NCBI GenBank assembly: GCA_003131685.1
Contig: PKWB01000036.1
Coordinates: forward strand, 1 to 38,530
DNA from: Candidatus Dormiibacterota bacterium
Lineage (GTDB): Bacteria > Chloroflexota > Dormibacteria > Aeolococcales > Aeolococcaceae
Direction of reading: 5' to 3'
DNA: 38,530 nt
The notes under the pieces: generated by a model
What the model saw: only the letters and a program-made list of their open reading frames with translations
Databases searched by the model: none
Told to the model about the DNA's origin: nothing
Translations under genes and position numbers: made by a program
Shown here: piece after piece, positions 1 to 10,191 of the stretch
Layout: each line of letters begins with the position of its first letter
How positions within the stretch are numbered: position 1 is the stretch's first letter

Positions 1-2
1 AC

Positions 3-1154
3 TGGCGGAGGCAGACGGTCGTGGCCTTCGACGTCACGGTGTCCGCACCTAAGGACGTGAGCATGCTCTACGCGCTCGGTGATGAGCGCACCAGGTCGAC
101 CATCCTGCGCATCCACGGTGAGGGAGTCCAGGCCGCCGCCGAGTATCTCCAGGCCAACGCCGGCTGGGCGCGTCAGTACAACCCGGACATCAAGGCCACC
201 GAGGCCGTTCGGGCCAAACTGGTCATGCCGGAGTTCGTGCACCGCACCGCCCGGCCGGTGACCGATCCGGCCACCGGCATCGTGACCGTCGATCCGCAGC
301 TGCACACGCACATCACCGTCCCCACCTGGGTGCAGCGACCCGACGGGAGCTGGAGCCAGCTGCACAGCGAGCCCCTGTTCCAGCACGCGGCTGCGGCCGG
401 GGCCATCGCCCAGGCGGAGTGGCGCGACCGCCTGGTGCGCGAGCTCGGCATCTCGACGGTGGTCGACGGCAAGGGCTGCTTCTCCATCGTCGGCATCACC
501 GCCGCGCAGCGGCGTGAGTTCTCTCGCAGGTCGCTCCAGATCGACGCCGCGGCGGCCGCATATGACGTGACTACACGGAGTGGGCGCGAGGTGGCGACGC
601 TCGATACCCGCGAGGGCAAGCACGAGGTCGCGGCTACCGAGGATCTCTTCGCCCGCTGGCACGAACGGGCCGCGAGCGTCGGGCTCGACAGCGAGACCGT
701 GCATGCGCTGCTCCGGCGTAAGCCCGGTGCGCTGGACCCGCGGCGTCTCGACGTGCAGCGCTCGGTGGACATCCTCGGCGTGCATGGGCTCACGGCCCGG
801 CAGGCGACCTTCACCCGTCGCGACCTCATCCGCGCCGTCGCCTCGCACGCACCCCTAGGCATGAGCCGTGTGCAGCTGGAGGCCACCGTCGACTTGATCC
901 TCGCCGATCGTGACACGGTGGAGCCCCTGCCGCCTCGGCTCCGCGAGGGGGAGACCGAGCCCGAGGCGATGCTGCGCTGGGCCGAGACCGGCCATGACCT
1001 CCCTACACCACCCCGGAGATGCTCGCCCTGGAGCGGGGCATGGTGGCGACAGCCCAGGCTCGTGCCGGCGCGGGCGTCGGGATGGCCCGCGCCGACACGG
1101 TCGCGGCGGCGATGGCGGCGCGCCGGACGCTCACCCGCGATCAGCGAAGGATGA
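3..1154 (+). CDS. MobF/TrwC-family conjugative relaxase, N-terminal part (truncated by window start; frame lost near 1000)
   Basis: Translation VVAFDVTVSAPKDVSMLYALG...VDPQLHTHITV (relaxase 3-His motif); open to the left edge; last ~50 aa of this frame are out of register with the helicase continuation. Confidence 0.85.
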   Translation, partial: WRRQTVVAFDVTVSAPKDVSMLYALGDERTRSTILRIHGEGVQAAAEYLQANAGWARQYNPDIKATEAVRAKLVMPEFVHRTARPVTDPATGIVTVDPQLHTHITVPTWVQRPDGSWSQLHSEPLFQHAAAAGAIAQAEWRDRLVRELGISTVVDGKGCFSIVGITAAQRREFSRRSLQIDAAAAAYDVTTRSGREVATLDTREGKHEVAATEDLFARWHERAASVGLDSETVHALLRRKPGALDPRRLDVQRSVDILGVHGLTARQATFTRRDLIRAVASHAPLGMSRVQLEATVDLILADRDTVEPLPPRLREGETEPEAMLRWAETGHDLPTPPRRCSPWSGAWWRQPRLVPARASGWPAPTRSRRRWRRAGRSPAISEG

Positions 1155-2713
1155 TCGACGAGGTCTGCCTCAGTCCCGCCGGTGTCTTGGTCATCGAGGG
1201 TGACGCCGGTGTCGGGAAGACCTACGCGCTGGAGGTCTGCCGCGAAGCCTTCGATGCCTCCGGCGTCGAGGTGGTCGGCTGCGCCCTGGCCGGACGCGCC
1301 GCCGAGCTGCTCGAGGAGGGCTCAGACATCGCCTCGACGACGGTGGCATCCACGCTCCACCAGCTCCAGGTCGAGCGCCTTCCCTACGGCGGCGTGCTCG
1401 TCGTGGACGAGGCGGGGATGCTCGGCGACCGCCAGCTCGCCGAGCTGGTCTCGCTGGCAGCGCGCGATGAGGCGAAGTTGGTGGTGGTCGGCGATCCCTT
1501 CCAGCTCCAGCCCATCGAGGCGGGCGCACCGATGCGCACCCTGAGCGATCACATCGGCAGGGTGGAGCTGCACGAGAACATCCGCCAGCAGGACGCCTGG
1601 GAGCGGGCGACACTGCAGCTGCTCCGCGACGGTGAGGCGCGCGCGGCGTACCGCGAGTACGAGCGCTACGACCGCATCCACGACGCCCACTCGGTGGCCG
1701 AGCGCCGGGTCCAGGTGATCGAGGACCACGCCCGGCTCGAGGCCGGCGGGCTCGACACAGTCATCCTCGCCCAGCGTCGTGACGAGGTGGCCACGCTCAA
1801 CGCGCTGGCCCACGCCCGATCGGTGGCCGAGGGGAGAGTCCACGGTCCGGCACTCACCGTCGGTGACAAGGAGTATCAGGTCGGCGACCGTGTCATCTGT
1901 CTCGCGAACGAGCGCAGCGGTGCGGTCAGCAATGGGACCCGCGGCGTGGTCACCGCCGTCGACATCGAGCGTCAGATCCTGACCCTGGAGCGTCCCGACA
2001 AGCGCCAGCTCACCCTCGACACCACCCACTACGACGCCATCGACCGCGGCTACGCGCTGACCGTGCACAAGGCGCAGGGCATGACCGCCGACATCGCCCT
2101 GGTGGTGGGATCCGAGGGCGCCACCCGGGAGTGGGCGTACACCGCGATGTCGCGGGCCACCCTGGCCACCCACTACTACGAGGTGTTCACCCCGCCCGAG
2201 CGGGACACCCTCGGCGTCAAGCACTGGAAAGAAACCAGCCGTTCTGCGGAAGAGCGGACCGTCCAGGCGTGGACCCGCAGCGAATTGAAGGAGTCGGCGC
2301 TCGACTACCCGGAGCGCTACGAGACGCCCGATCGCATCACCGTTGAGGACGACCTCCGGGCGCTGGCCACCGATCGACAGCGCGCCCTGGTCGAGATGCT
2401 CGGCGGATCCGAGCTGGCCCAGGAGGCGACCCGGGTGGAGGCCGGGGAGGAGATCGACCGCCTGGTGGCTCAGCGTGCCTACGACCAGGTGGAACGTCAG
2501 TTGCGTCAGAGGGGCATTTCCGAGGAGGCGGTGCGCGAGCGGCTTGCCCGCGCGGTGGCCAGCATCAACGCGGAGGACGCCGCCGGGCCACGCCACCTCG
2601 AGGGCAAGGCCGTCGCCGGTTGGCTCACCCCCGAGATCGATGCGCAGCTGGAAGCTTCGCAGCTGGAGTTCGAACGCGAGCAGGGGATCTCACCCGAGCT
2701 CACGGCGTGGTGA
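1019..2713 (+). CDS. TrwC/TraA-type relaxase helicase portion (C-terminal part of the same gene after a -1 frameshift)
   Basis: Walker A GDAGVGKT, motif II VVDEAGML, GDPFQLQPIEAG, C-terminal LTVHKAQGMT...AYTAMSRA as in RecD/TraI helicases. Confidence 0.85.
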   Translation: MLALERGMVATAQARAGAGVGMARADTVAAAMAARRTLTRDQRRMIDEVCLSPAGVLVIEGDAGVGKTYALEVCREAFDASGVEVVGCALAGRAAELLEEGSDIASTTVASTLHQLQVERLPYGGVLVVDEAGMLGDRQLAELVSLAARDEAKLVVVGDPFQLQPIEAGAPMRTLSDHIGRVELHENIRQQDAWERATLQLLRDGEARAAYREYERYDRIHDAHSVAERRVQVIEDHARLEAGGLDTVILAQRRDEVATLNALAHARSVAEGRVHGPALTVGDKEYQVGDRVICLANERSGAVSNGTRGVVTAVDIERQILTLERPDKRQLTLDTTHYDAIDRGYALTVHKAQGMTADIALVVGSEGATREWAYTAMSRATLATHYYEVFTPPERDTLGVKHWKETSRSAEERTVQAWTRSELKESALDYPERYETPDRITVEDDLRALATDRQRALVEMLGGSELAQEATRVEAGEEIDRLVAQRAYDQVERQLRQRGISEEAVRERLARAVASINAEDAAGPRHLEGKAVAGWLTPEIDAQLEASQLEFEREQGISPELTAW

Positions 2714-2791
2714 GGCTCACTCGCTCGAGCACTCAGCGGCAGTATCGCCACCCATAGATACGCGCGCCGAAGCAGTTCCTCGAACCGTGCG

Positions 2792-3001
2792 TCAGGCTAG
2801 CGGTTTATAGCCAGTCCATTGTGCTTTTCGCCGCAGCCATCCCCGCCGCTTACCGCCCTCGGCCGCCAGAACAGCGTTGCACATCGCGACGCATCCATCG
2901 CAAATGAAGCCACCCGCCCCGGCAATCAGCGTTTTCACCTGCTGCTCAGGCTTGCCGCACCAAGAGCAACGGTTTTCGGCGCGGGGCTCACCATCTTCCA
3001 T
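2792..3001 (-). CDS. Small stand-alone ClpX C4-type zinc-finger protein
   Basis: MEDGEPRAENRCSWCGKPEQQVKTLIAGAGGFICDGCVAMCNAVL: CxxC-x(n)-CxxC zf-C4_ClpX pattern without the AAA domain. Confidence 0.7.
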   Translation of the reverse strand: MEDGEPRAENRCSWCGKPEQQVKTLIAGAGGFICDGCVAMCNAVLAAEGGKRRGWLRRKAQWTGYKPLA

Positions 3002-3231
3002 GGCCGAGCAGTCTACACGGGAACCTGATGCGTCAAATATCTCGTTGCCAACGCGACCGTCGCAGAGGCGAGTGCATCCGCCAATGTCGGCTTGAGCCGC
3101 ATCCGTGCCGAGAGCCTCGGGCGACGAATGGTGATCGACGGACCCGCCGGGCAACGGGCGGTGGTGAGGCAGTCCGGGGACCAACTGTCTGGCGTTTTGA
3201 TCGGCGCATAATGATCAGGCGCGCCTAGCGA

Positions 3232-5019
3232 GTGCAGTCGAGGGAGGAGTGCTGTGAAGGGGCCTCGGTGACTCAGCGCGGTCCTGACCCACCTCCTCCG
3301 CCAGCCGTGCCACCGAGTGTGTTCCCGTTGAACCGACCCGGCCTGAACCCACCCGATTTCCAGCCTGATCCCGACCGGTCACGACACGGGCCAGGGAATC
3401 GGCGGGGCCGCAGGGCGGTGGTGCTGAGATGGATCGTCCCTGCAACCGGCCTGGCGATCTTGATCGTCATCGTGGTGAGCTTTGGGCTCGCCGCGGCGAT
3501 GGCGTCTGTTAGCGGGGCGGTGCTGCTCTTGATCGTGGGCCGCGGACCCGCGCCTCTGCCTCGGTACATCGGAAGTGCCGGTTCGCCTCCTGCGGTTCGG
3601 GTTTTCGCGCTCGGGCTGACCGTGGCTGCGGCGTTCTGCTTCATCGACGCAAGGGCGTATCAGACGACGACGCTCCTGCCGATGGACGCCGAATTAGGCC
3701 TGTATGCGGCTTTTTTTGCATGTGTCCTCGCGGCGGGTTTTCTCGCCTGGCGCAGCGTCAGCCGCAACCCATCGCACCCTGAGCACGGTAGGCGGCCCTA
3801 CTTCATCGGTGGCAAGGTTCCCGTCACACGACTAGGCGCCGCGGCGGCGGCCGCGGGTCTTGTCAGCGTGGTCACGTTACTCCTGCTGGTCGGGGCCTAC
3901 GTGAGCGTGCCGGCGGCGACGATCCCGCTGGGAGCGGTCGCCGCGGGCCTCGGCCTGGTTGCACTCGTCCGCGCCGGGGCGCGGAGACCGGCATCTCGCG
4001 CAGTCCCAGTGGCAGCGATCCTGGCAGGGGTGGCGACCTTGGGCATGACCGCGGTCATGGCATCGACGGGCGCCGAGATCCAGAGCATCGCCTGTCCGAC
4101 CCTGAGCAACTGCGTTGGGGTCGGCTGGGCCCCAGGGGGCGGATTCGTCGTACCGGTGATCAATGGCACTCGGGGGAGCGTCATGTCGATCCCTGGATCC
4201 GACGCGCTGAGCAGCATCTCATGCCCGACCGCGACCCGTTGCATTGCCGTCGGGTCGGGGTCCGGCAATGATCGTGGGGTCCTGGTGACCCTTGGCAAGG
4301 CGACGTCACGCACCTGGACCTTCGGCCCCGTGCAACGCGTTGCAACCGCCCTCAACGGGATCGCGTGCCCTTCGATCACCCGGTGCGTGGCTGTTGGTGA
4401 TGGCGCGGTGGTGATCGCGGCGGGCGGTGCTCTTTCCCTTCAACGGTTACCAGCCCAAGTCACCTTGGACGCAGTTGCGTGCCCGACGCCCGACGAGTGC
4501 GAAGCGGTCGGAGCGATCAATCCCGACGCTGACAACGGCCCAGCCGTTTGGCTCGCTATCAGCAACGGCGTCATCGGCCCCGTCAACCGCGTCCACGGAT
4601 CGAATTCGCTGGACGCGATCGCATGCCCGTCGGCGACAACATGCATAGCGGTGGGCCAAGGAAATCAGTCGATCACTCTGTCTGGGACCGTCGCGGGCGG
4701 GACCTTCACGTATTGGGGGACGGTCGGAGCGGCGCTGCCGATAACCAATGGGGTAGCCGGCGGGTCGCAGATGATGACCGCCATCACGAACGGAGGATCG
4801 ATCTCCTGCCCTACGCAAGACGTCTGTGTCGTGGCGGGCAGTGCGACGGGCGAAGCAGCTCCTAACCCCGCATTGCTGGTACTAAACGATGGGCGGATCG
4901 ACGCCACCAGCAGCTTGAGCGGCGGCTCCATGAACCCGGAAGTTGCGTGCGATTCGCACGCCTGTCTGGTCACAGGAGCGCCTCAGGACGAAGGCGTAAC
5001 CACTCTGCCGACGCCGTGA
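3232..5019 (+). CDS. Membrane-anchored protein with repeated (S/A)CPxxxxC(V/I)AVG motifs (propeller-like extracellular domain)
   Basis: N-terminal hydrophobic helices, then IACPTLSNCVGVG, ISCPTATRCIAVG, IACPSITRCVAVG, VACPTPDECEAVG, IACPSATTCIAVG, ISCPTQDVCVVAG. Confidence 0.75.
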   Translation: MQSREECCEGASVTQRGPDPPPPPAVPPSVFPLNRPGLNPPDFQPDPDRSRHGPGNRRGRRAVVLRWIVPATGLAILIVIVVSFGLAAAMASVSGAVLLLIVGRGPAPLPRYIGSAGSPPAVRVFALGLTVAAAFCFIDARAYQTTTLLPMDAELGLYAAFFACVLAAGFLAWRSVSRNPSHPEHGRRPYFIGGKVPVTRLGAAAAAAGLVSVVTLLLLVGAYVSVPAATIPLGAVAAGLGLVALVRAGARRPASRAVPVAAILAGVATLGMTAVMASTGAEIQSIACPTLSNCVGVGWAPGGGFVVPVINGTRGSVMSIPGSDALSSISCPTATRCIAVGSGSGNDRGVLVTLGKATSRTWTFGPVQRVATALNGIACPSITRCVAVGDGAVVIAAGGALSLQRLPAQVTLDAVACPTPDECEAVGAINPDADNGPAVWLAISNGVIGPVNRVHGSNSLDAIACPSATTCIAVGQGNQSITLSGTVAGGTFTYWGTVGAALPITNGVAGGSQMMTAITNGGSISCPTQDVCVVAGSATGEAAPNPALLVLNDGRIDATSSLSGGSMNPEVACDSHACLVTGAPQDEGVTTLPTP

Positions 5020-5137
5020 CAGTCGTTCCGGACCGAAGCCACTTTTCCCATCGCATGCGGTCCCGGGAGACACGAGCCGACCGAGTCGAAGAACCGTGCA
5101 GCCGACCAAAACTCGACCCACCGAGATGATGGTGCGT

Positions 5138-5166
5138 CAGGCCAACATGCGCCAACGTCTACTTGG
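5138..5166 (+). repeat. Diverged intergenic motif copy E
   Basis: CAGGCCAACATGCGCCAACGTCTACTTGG vs CAGGCCAGGGTCCGCCAATGTCTACGTGG at 11815. Confidence 0.45.
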
Positions 5167-5255
5167 TTGTTTGGGTCGATCAGCGATGGGCCGCGGGGCG
5201 TGATGGACGGTGTCAAAGGCCAGTCGCCCTTCGCGGTTCACGCTGGTAGGAGGCG

Positions 5256-5870
5256 ATGGTGTTCCGACTAGGAGATCCAGATCCCTGGCACCTCAGCACG
5301 GACAACGACGTTGGCGTCAACTTCGTCGTGTCATGCCTGATCAAGGACGGCCTGCAGGTCGCCCCGTTCACCGATCATCCAGCCGGTGACGGGCAGTTGG
5401 AAGCGCTCGGCCTGAACGAGAAGATATGGAGAGACTGGCTTCATGAGGTTGTGCGGCGACGCGTCGCTGTCGAGCAAGCCTTCGCTGCTGGGGTGAGCTG
5501 GTTTCCGATCCCACACTTGCGAATGCCGAGGGGGAGCGGCAATCCGATGGATGTGCCCGGCGCCCTCGGCCCGGACGGTCCACTGAGGGCCGCAATTGCC
5601 CAACGATGGACGGCGTGGAGGAGTAGGCCAGACAGGCTATCTGCTCCGGGTGAGATGCCTGAGGCTCTGGGCCCCGGTCTCTACAACGAGTTCCGGAGCT
5701 CGCGCCCACGACCTCCATATCTATCGGTTCACTTGGCAGACTACCCGTCCGTCGCCGTAGAGCCCGTTCCACCGGGCTCGCTCGTGGTGGGCCGTCCAGT
5801 GCCGACTGATGACGTGTCATACGCTTCGGTGATTCGTCGCGGATTCGCGCTGCTCGTACATGCCAGGTAG
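5256..5870 (+). CDS. Hypothetical protein
   Basis: 204-aa ORF with SD-like ggaggcg before ATG; no recognised domain. Confidence 0.5.
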   Translation: MVFRLGDPDPWHLSTDNDVGVNFVVSCLIKDGLQVAPFTDHPAGDGQLEALGLNEKIWRDWLHEVVRRRVAVEQAFAAGVSWFPIPHLRMPRGSGNPMDVPGALGPDGPLRAAIAQRWTAWRSRPDRLSAPGEMPEALGPGLYNEFRSSRPRPPYLSVHLADYPSVAVEPVPPGSLVVGRPVPTDDVSYASVIRRGFALLVHAR

Positions 5871-5990
5871 CGGACAAGCACCGCTCGATTCTCGGGTCAA
5901 CAAACTACTCCCGTGCCAGCATCGCCGTAGCGTTCGCATTGGCGTGGGGCTGAGGAGCCGCCCGACACCTCAAGAAACGGTTGCTCATTC

Positions 5991-6010
5991 CAGGCCAGGG
6001 TCCGCCAATG
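5991..6010 (+). repeat. Dispersed intergenic motif copy A
   Basis: CAGGCCAGGGTCCGCCAATG, 20/20 identical to 11815-11834. Confidence 0.7.
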
Positions 6011-6041
6011 ATGCCAGAGGCTAAAGCTCAACCAGCCTCCC

Positions 6042-6599
6042 TCAGCGGAGAGGCAGTCGGTAGCGGAGGTCGGTGGGCGGATGAGTCTGGCGGGTTCCGT
6101 CGGGTTTCCAATCCAGTCGTTCGTAGAAGGCCCTGGCGCCCTGATCCGTCTCGAGAACCCACAGGGTCGCTGTTTGCGCGCCGCCTTGGCAAAGGTGGCC
6201 CACCGACGCGGTGAGTAGTGATCGCCCGATCCCAATTCTCTGTCGTGCTGGGTGCACGTAAAGCCGGTGGATCTGTCCCACTTCCTCGGTGTTGTGATCA
6301 TGGTCTTCACTCGGGCCGTACTGGCATAGGCCGACAATCCGCCCACCGGATCTGGCGGTCAGTACCCCGCCACCTCGGTCAGTCTGAGAGCGCACAATCT
6401 CGCCCCAATCGCGGACAGAATGCGCGACGAGTCGCTCGCAGTACCACGCCTCGGGCGCATAAGGCCGATACGTCACCTCCCAGGTAAGGAGATGCAGGTC
6501 TCGCAGCGCCTCCGCGTCGGCCGGGTCTGCGTGTACGAGCTCCACGGCTTCAGGTTGACAGAATGGGTCGAAGAACGTGATGGTGGCGCAGGCGAGCAT
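6042..6599 (-). CDS. GNAT-family N-acetyltransferase
   Basis: IHRLYVHPARQRIGIGRSLL (acetyl-CoA motif A), C-terminal ARAFYERLDWK. Confidence 0.85.
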   Translation of the reverse strand: MLACATITFFDPFCQPEAVELVHADPADAEALRDLHLLTWEVTYRPYAPEAWYCERLVAHSVRDWGEIVRSQTDRGGGVLTARSGGRIVGLCQYGPSEDHDHNTEEVGQIHRLYVHPARQRIGIGRSLLTASVGHLCQGGAQTATLWVLETDQGARAFYERLDWKPDGTRQTHPPTDLRYRLPLR

Positions 6600-6671
6600 C
6601 GTCTCTCTAGAGCCGATTGAACACCTGGGCGCGGTCGAGTGCGGGCCAAAATAGCTACGCCGCGTCTCGCC

Positions 6672-7400
6672 CTAATCGCTGTCGCTCAGGATCCTCCCGT
6701 CGCTGAGAACAAGAGTGCGGCCGCAACGTCTGGCGATGCTCGCATCGTGGGTGGCGACGATAAGCGTGAGCCCCCGTTCAGTTCGCAGGCGGTCGAGCAC
6801 AGCGACAATCTCGGTGCCGGTATGAGTATCCAGGTTGCCGGTCGGCTCGTCGGCCAACACGATGCCAGGATGATTGATGAGCGCCCGAGCGATGGCCACG
6901 CGTTGTTGCTCGCCGCCAGACAGCTGCGATGGTAGGTGTTTCACGCGATCTCCAAGCCCAACTGCACCGAGCAATTCGCGTGCACGAGCCACCTTGTCAA
7001 AGTCAGTACGATACGGAAGCACTGGGGCCAGAACGTTATCCAATGCGGTAAGAGCCGGAAGCAGATGGAAGCGTTGGAACACGAACCCGATGCGCCGGCG
7101 CAATGCGGCTCTCTCCGAGTCGCGTAAGCGCGCGATGTCGGTGCCGTCGATTGTGATTTGACCCTCGTCGGGAACATCCATCGCGCCGATCAGGTGAAGG
7201 AGAGTCGACTTCCCTGAGCCAGACCGTCCTGTGAGCGCGAGGCTGTGTCCCGGCAGGATGTCAAGTGTCACCGCGTCAACAGCGGTGACCGATTCGCTAC
7301 CGCCACTGCGATAGGTCTTGCTCACGGCGACCAGAGATACAGCCAGACCCTCGTGCTGGCTTCGCGTTTGGTAGGACAGCTCTCTGTCGTTCGTATCCAC
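6672..7400 (-). CDS. ABC transporter ATPase, LolD/MacB type
   Basis: GRSGSGKST, LSGGEQQRVAIARAL, VLADEPTGNLD. Confidence 0.92.
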   Translation of the reverse strand: MDTNDRELSYQTRSQHEGLAVSLVAVSKTYRSGGSESVTAVDAVTLDILPGHSLALTGRSGSGKSTLLHLIGAMDVPDEGQITIDGTDIARLRDSERAALRRRIGFVFQRFHLLPALTALDNVLAPVLPYRTDFDKVARARELLGAVGLGDRVKHLPSQLSGGEQQRVAIARALINHPGIVLADEPTGNLDTHTGTEIVAVLDRLRTERGLTLIVATHDASIARRCGRTLVLSDGRILSDSD

Positions 7401-7407
7401 GTCGACG

Positions 7408-10191
7408 CTACTCTTCGGCGAGGGTCGCCGCCAGAGGCAGGCGCTGGAGGGTCGTGGCCACGATGCTCGCTGCGACGACCGTCACTAAGATCCCGGCGAC
7501 GAACGCCGCGACCGCAGCCGCTGCGAGGAGGGAAAGGTCAGCACCGAGTATCACTTCCGCGATCCCCAGTCCAAGTACAGCGCCGAAGAAGCTTCCCGCG
7601 ATGCCAATCCCGACACCCTCGCCGATGGCGACTCGAGCCACATGCCCACGGCGCCAGCCCACGGCGCTGACGACCGCGAATTCCGAGGCGCGCTCGCGCA
7701 GGTTGATGTAGAGCACGTCCGCAACCGAAGCGGCGCCCAAGATGATGGCGAGTGACGCGGACAGGTAGTCGACCGCGCGCACCTGGTTGGCTACGAAACC
7801 CCCGAGAGCGCTGCCGACGACACCCTGATCGAATGCCAGATTGAGCGCGAGCAGCACCGTGAGCGCGGCGATGCCCACTGCGAGCGCAGCCGCGGCGAGC
7901 GCGGCTCGAGCTGGCGCGCGGCGCAGGTTGACGAGCGCCAGCCCGGCGATATGCCGCACCGGATGAGGCCGTCGCGGTGCACGTACCGCGGGTGCCACCG
8001 CGTCGAGCGGCTGTCCATGCGCAGCTAGCAACGCCGGAACGAGACCGGAGAGTCCCGCAAGGAGAATCGCCACGGGGATGACCAGGCCGACTCGCCACCA
8101 AGGAACCTCCAAACGAAGCAGGGCAATCAACAGAGCCGAGAGCCCCGTACCCACCACACCGGCCACAAGGCCAGTGAGCATGACCTCACCGAGAGTGAAC
8201 ATGAAAATCATCCTTCGCGGCCAACCCAAACATCGCAGCACACCGATCTCCGTCCGTCGAGCTCGCACCGCGGCGAAGGCTGCATTGGCAAGGAAGAATC
8301 CGCAGACAATCAAGATCAGCACGAACAGAGCCAGGCTCTTGCCGTCGACTGCGTTGAGGATCACCAGAGCGACCGCCTTCCGAACCCACGATTCGCTCAA
8401 GGTTAGGGCTGGCCGCCCGTAACTCCCGGCCGGGAGCGCAATCGTCTCGGTGGTCGGGGAAGATCCTGCCGTGATGTCTACATCCAGCCCCGTCGCTTGA
8501 CGGATCGCAGCCGCGACGTGCCCAATCTGTGCGAGCTGCTGGCGGACGCTGCCATGCAACCCGCCCACCCGTACACGGACGACACTGATCGGCGCCGTCG
8601 CGTTGACCGTCGGGAAGTCCTGCTCGAATGCCGGCAATGCGTCGAGGGTGGTCAGGATGAGCGGCGGCTGCTGAAGGTAGCCAGCCATATTCGCGTTCGG
8701 GAGTAGCGGCTGGTTGCCGAGCGCCTTTTGGCTCGCTGCGTCGGCACCGGTGACCTGGGGTGGGTAGTACGTTTCGAGCGGGACCTGTGATAGCGCGCTG
8801 AACCCGGGCAACTTACTTGGATCGAATTCGCCAACGGTGTGGAGGGTTAACAGGTGCTCACTCGTATTCGTCCGGAGTTCTTCGTTGAGCTGTCGAAACC
8901 CCAGGTCAGTTGAGTCGATCGAGGCTGCTTCATAGCCGGTGTCCGCGAACAGGCTCGAAGTCCATACGCTGCTGGGATTGGTCACCGGAAGAGGCGTCAG
9001 TTGCCCACCGGACAGCTGTCGGTAGGAGGTGGGGCCGCTGGTCCAATACGCGTCCACGCCCGACAGCTGCAACGGGTCCGAGAGGATCTGCTGGTACGCC
9101 TGCTGCGCGGTGATGGTGACTTTCTCAACAGGGGTGGCCCTTTCTTTCGCCAAAGCCGCGGCCAGCTTGTCTGGGAGCAGTCCTTGGTGCAGCAGATCTA
9201 CTGCCGAGGCGGGTAACCGGTTGACGGTGATTTGATCGGTGTCGTCGACGAACGGGTTCGTGGTAGCCAGCACAGGGACTTGCAACAGCGGCGCGAGCGA
9301 CCCAACCGTCGGTTGCGATCCTATTGCAAGGGCACTGTCGGCAGGGCGTAGATATCTTCCACTCGTCACAGCATTGCCGAGCCCAACCAGCTGCTGCTCC
9401 GCAACCGGGTCGATCGCCGCGACCAGCATCGGAAACACGACATCGACATAGCCGCCCACGTGCCCGGGTGGCAGTTGAACCGGAGCAGTGTTGGCGGTCA
9501 AGTCTTGGCGTGACCAGCAGGATCCGTCTTGAGCCTGATAGTCGGCGAAGGGCGAGGTGAGATTGGGCACGTGAAGATAGCTCGGACAGACGGTGACCTT
9601 TTGTCCAGTGGGAAGCACCTCGGTGCTCCCCCCAATTACGGTGGTAGGTGTGCCGATGAAGCTGGTGCCGGGCCCTCCCTGGGGCGCCAGTTGATCATTG
9701 GTCACGTACACGTACCCGATAGAGGAAGGCGGGAATCGAGTCAGCCCTCGGTCGGTCGTCCGATTGTCGGTAAGAGTGAGCACCTGCGAACCGGCAGACG
9801 TCAGAACGTTGGTCACATCTATGGGGACTCGCACGTCCTGCAAGATGTAACCGATCATCGCGATCGGTGCTGCGAGCTGTACCCCAGACATCTTCTGAAT
9901 TTGTGCATATTGTTGGAAGGTGATGCCGCCGAAGATTCCTGAAAGGTAGTTGTCCCGGACCAGTCCTTTGCTCGCTTCGAGTGGTGTGGTCGAGCCGGGC
10001 GGGCGCACCAGAATGTCGTAGGCGGGTCGGAGGTTCCGCGCCACTGTGCCCTGCACTTGAGCGGTGCTGGTCGTGGTCGCCGCAGTCAAGAGGGAGAAGC
10101 TCACCGACGCCACCAGGATTCCCGCAGCGACCGCTGCCGCCCGACCACGGCGGTGCACCAACTGCGACCAGAGCGCTCGCAGCATCACCAT
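7408..10191 (-). CDS. FtsX-like ABC transporter permease
   Basis: 927 aa, N-terminal TM helix, large extracytoplasmic region and C-terminal FtsX-type TM blocks; adjacent to the LolD-type ATPase. Confidence 0.88.
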   Translation of the reverse strand: MVMLRALWSQLVHRRGRAAAVAAGILVASVSFSLLTAATTTSTAQVQGTVARNLRPAYDILVRPPGSTTPLEASKGLVRDNYLSGIFGGITFQQYAQIQKMSGVQLAAPIAMIGYILQDVRVPIDVTNVLTSAGSQVLTLTDNRTTDRGLTRFPPSSIGYVYVTNDQLAPQGGPGTSFIGTPTTVIGGSTEVLPTGQKVTVCPSYLHVPNLTSPFADYQAQDGSCWSRQDLTANTAPVQLPPGHVGGYVDVVFPMLVAAIDPVAEQQLVGLGNAVTSGRYLRPADSALAIGSQPTVGSLAPLLQVPVLATTNPFVDDTDQITVNRLPASAVDLLHQGLLPDKLAAALAKERATPVEKVTITAQQAYQQILSDPLQLSGVDAYWTSGPTSYRQLSGGQLTPLPVTNPSSVWTSSLFADTGYEAASIDSTDLGFRQLNEELRTNTSEHLLTLHTVGEFDPSKLPGFSALSQVPLETYYPPQVTGADAASQKALGNQPLLPNANMAGYLQQPPLILTTLDALPAFEQDFPTVNATAPISVVRVRVGGLHGSVRQQLAQIGHVAAAIRQATGLDVDITAGSSPTTETIALPAGSYGRPALTLSESWVRKAVALVILNAVDGKSLALFVLILIVCGFFLANAAFAAVRARRTEIGVLRCLGWPRRMIFMFTLGEVMLTGLVAGVVGTGLSALLIALLRLEVPWWRVGLVIPVAILLAGLSGLVPALLAAHGQPLDAVAPAVRAPRRPHPVRHIAGLALVNLRRAPARAALAAAALAVGIAALTVLLALNLAFDQGVVGSALGGFVANQVRAVDYLSASLAIILGAASVADVLYINLRERASEFAVVSAVGWRRGHVARVAIGEGVGIGIAGSFFGAVLGLGIAEVILGADLSLLAAAAVAAFVAGILVTVVAASIVATTLQRLPLAATLAEE

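Noticed and set aside
990-1020. Programmed -1 frameshift in the relaxase
   Set aside because: No X_XXY_YYZ heptamer at the junction; an indel is simpler.
1322-2596. Long minus-strand ORF (424 aa) opposite the relaxase helicase
   Set aside because: Antisense open frame caused by high GC3; plus strand encodes clear helicase motifs.
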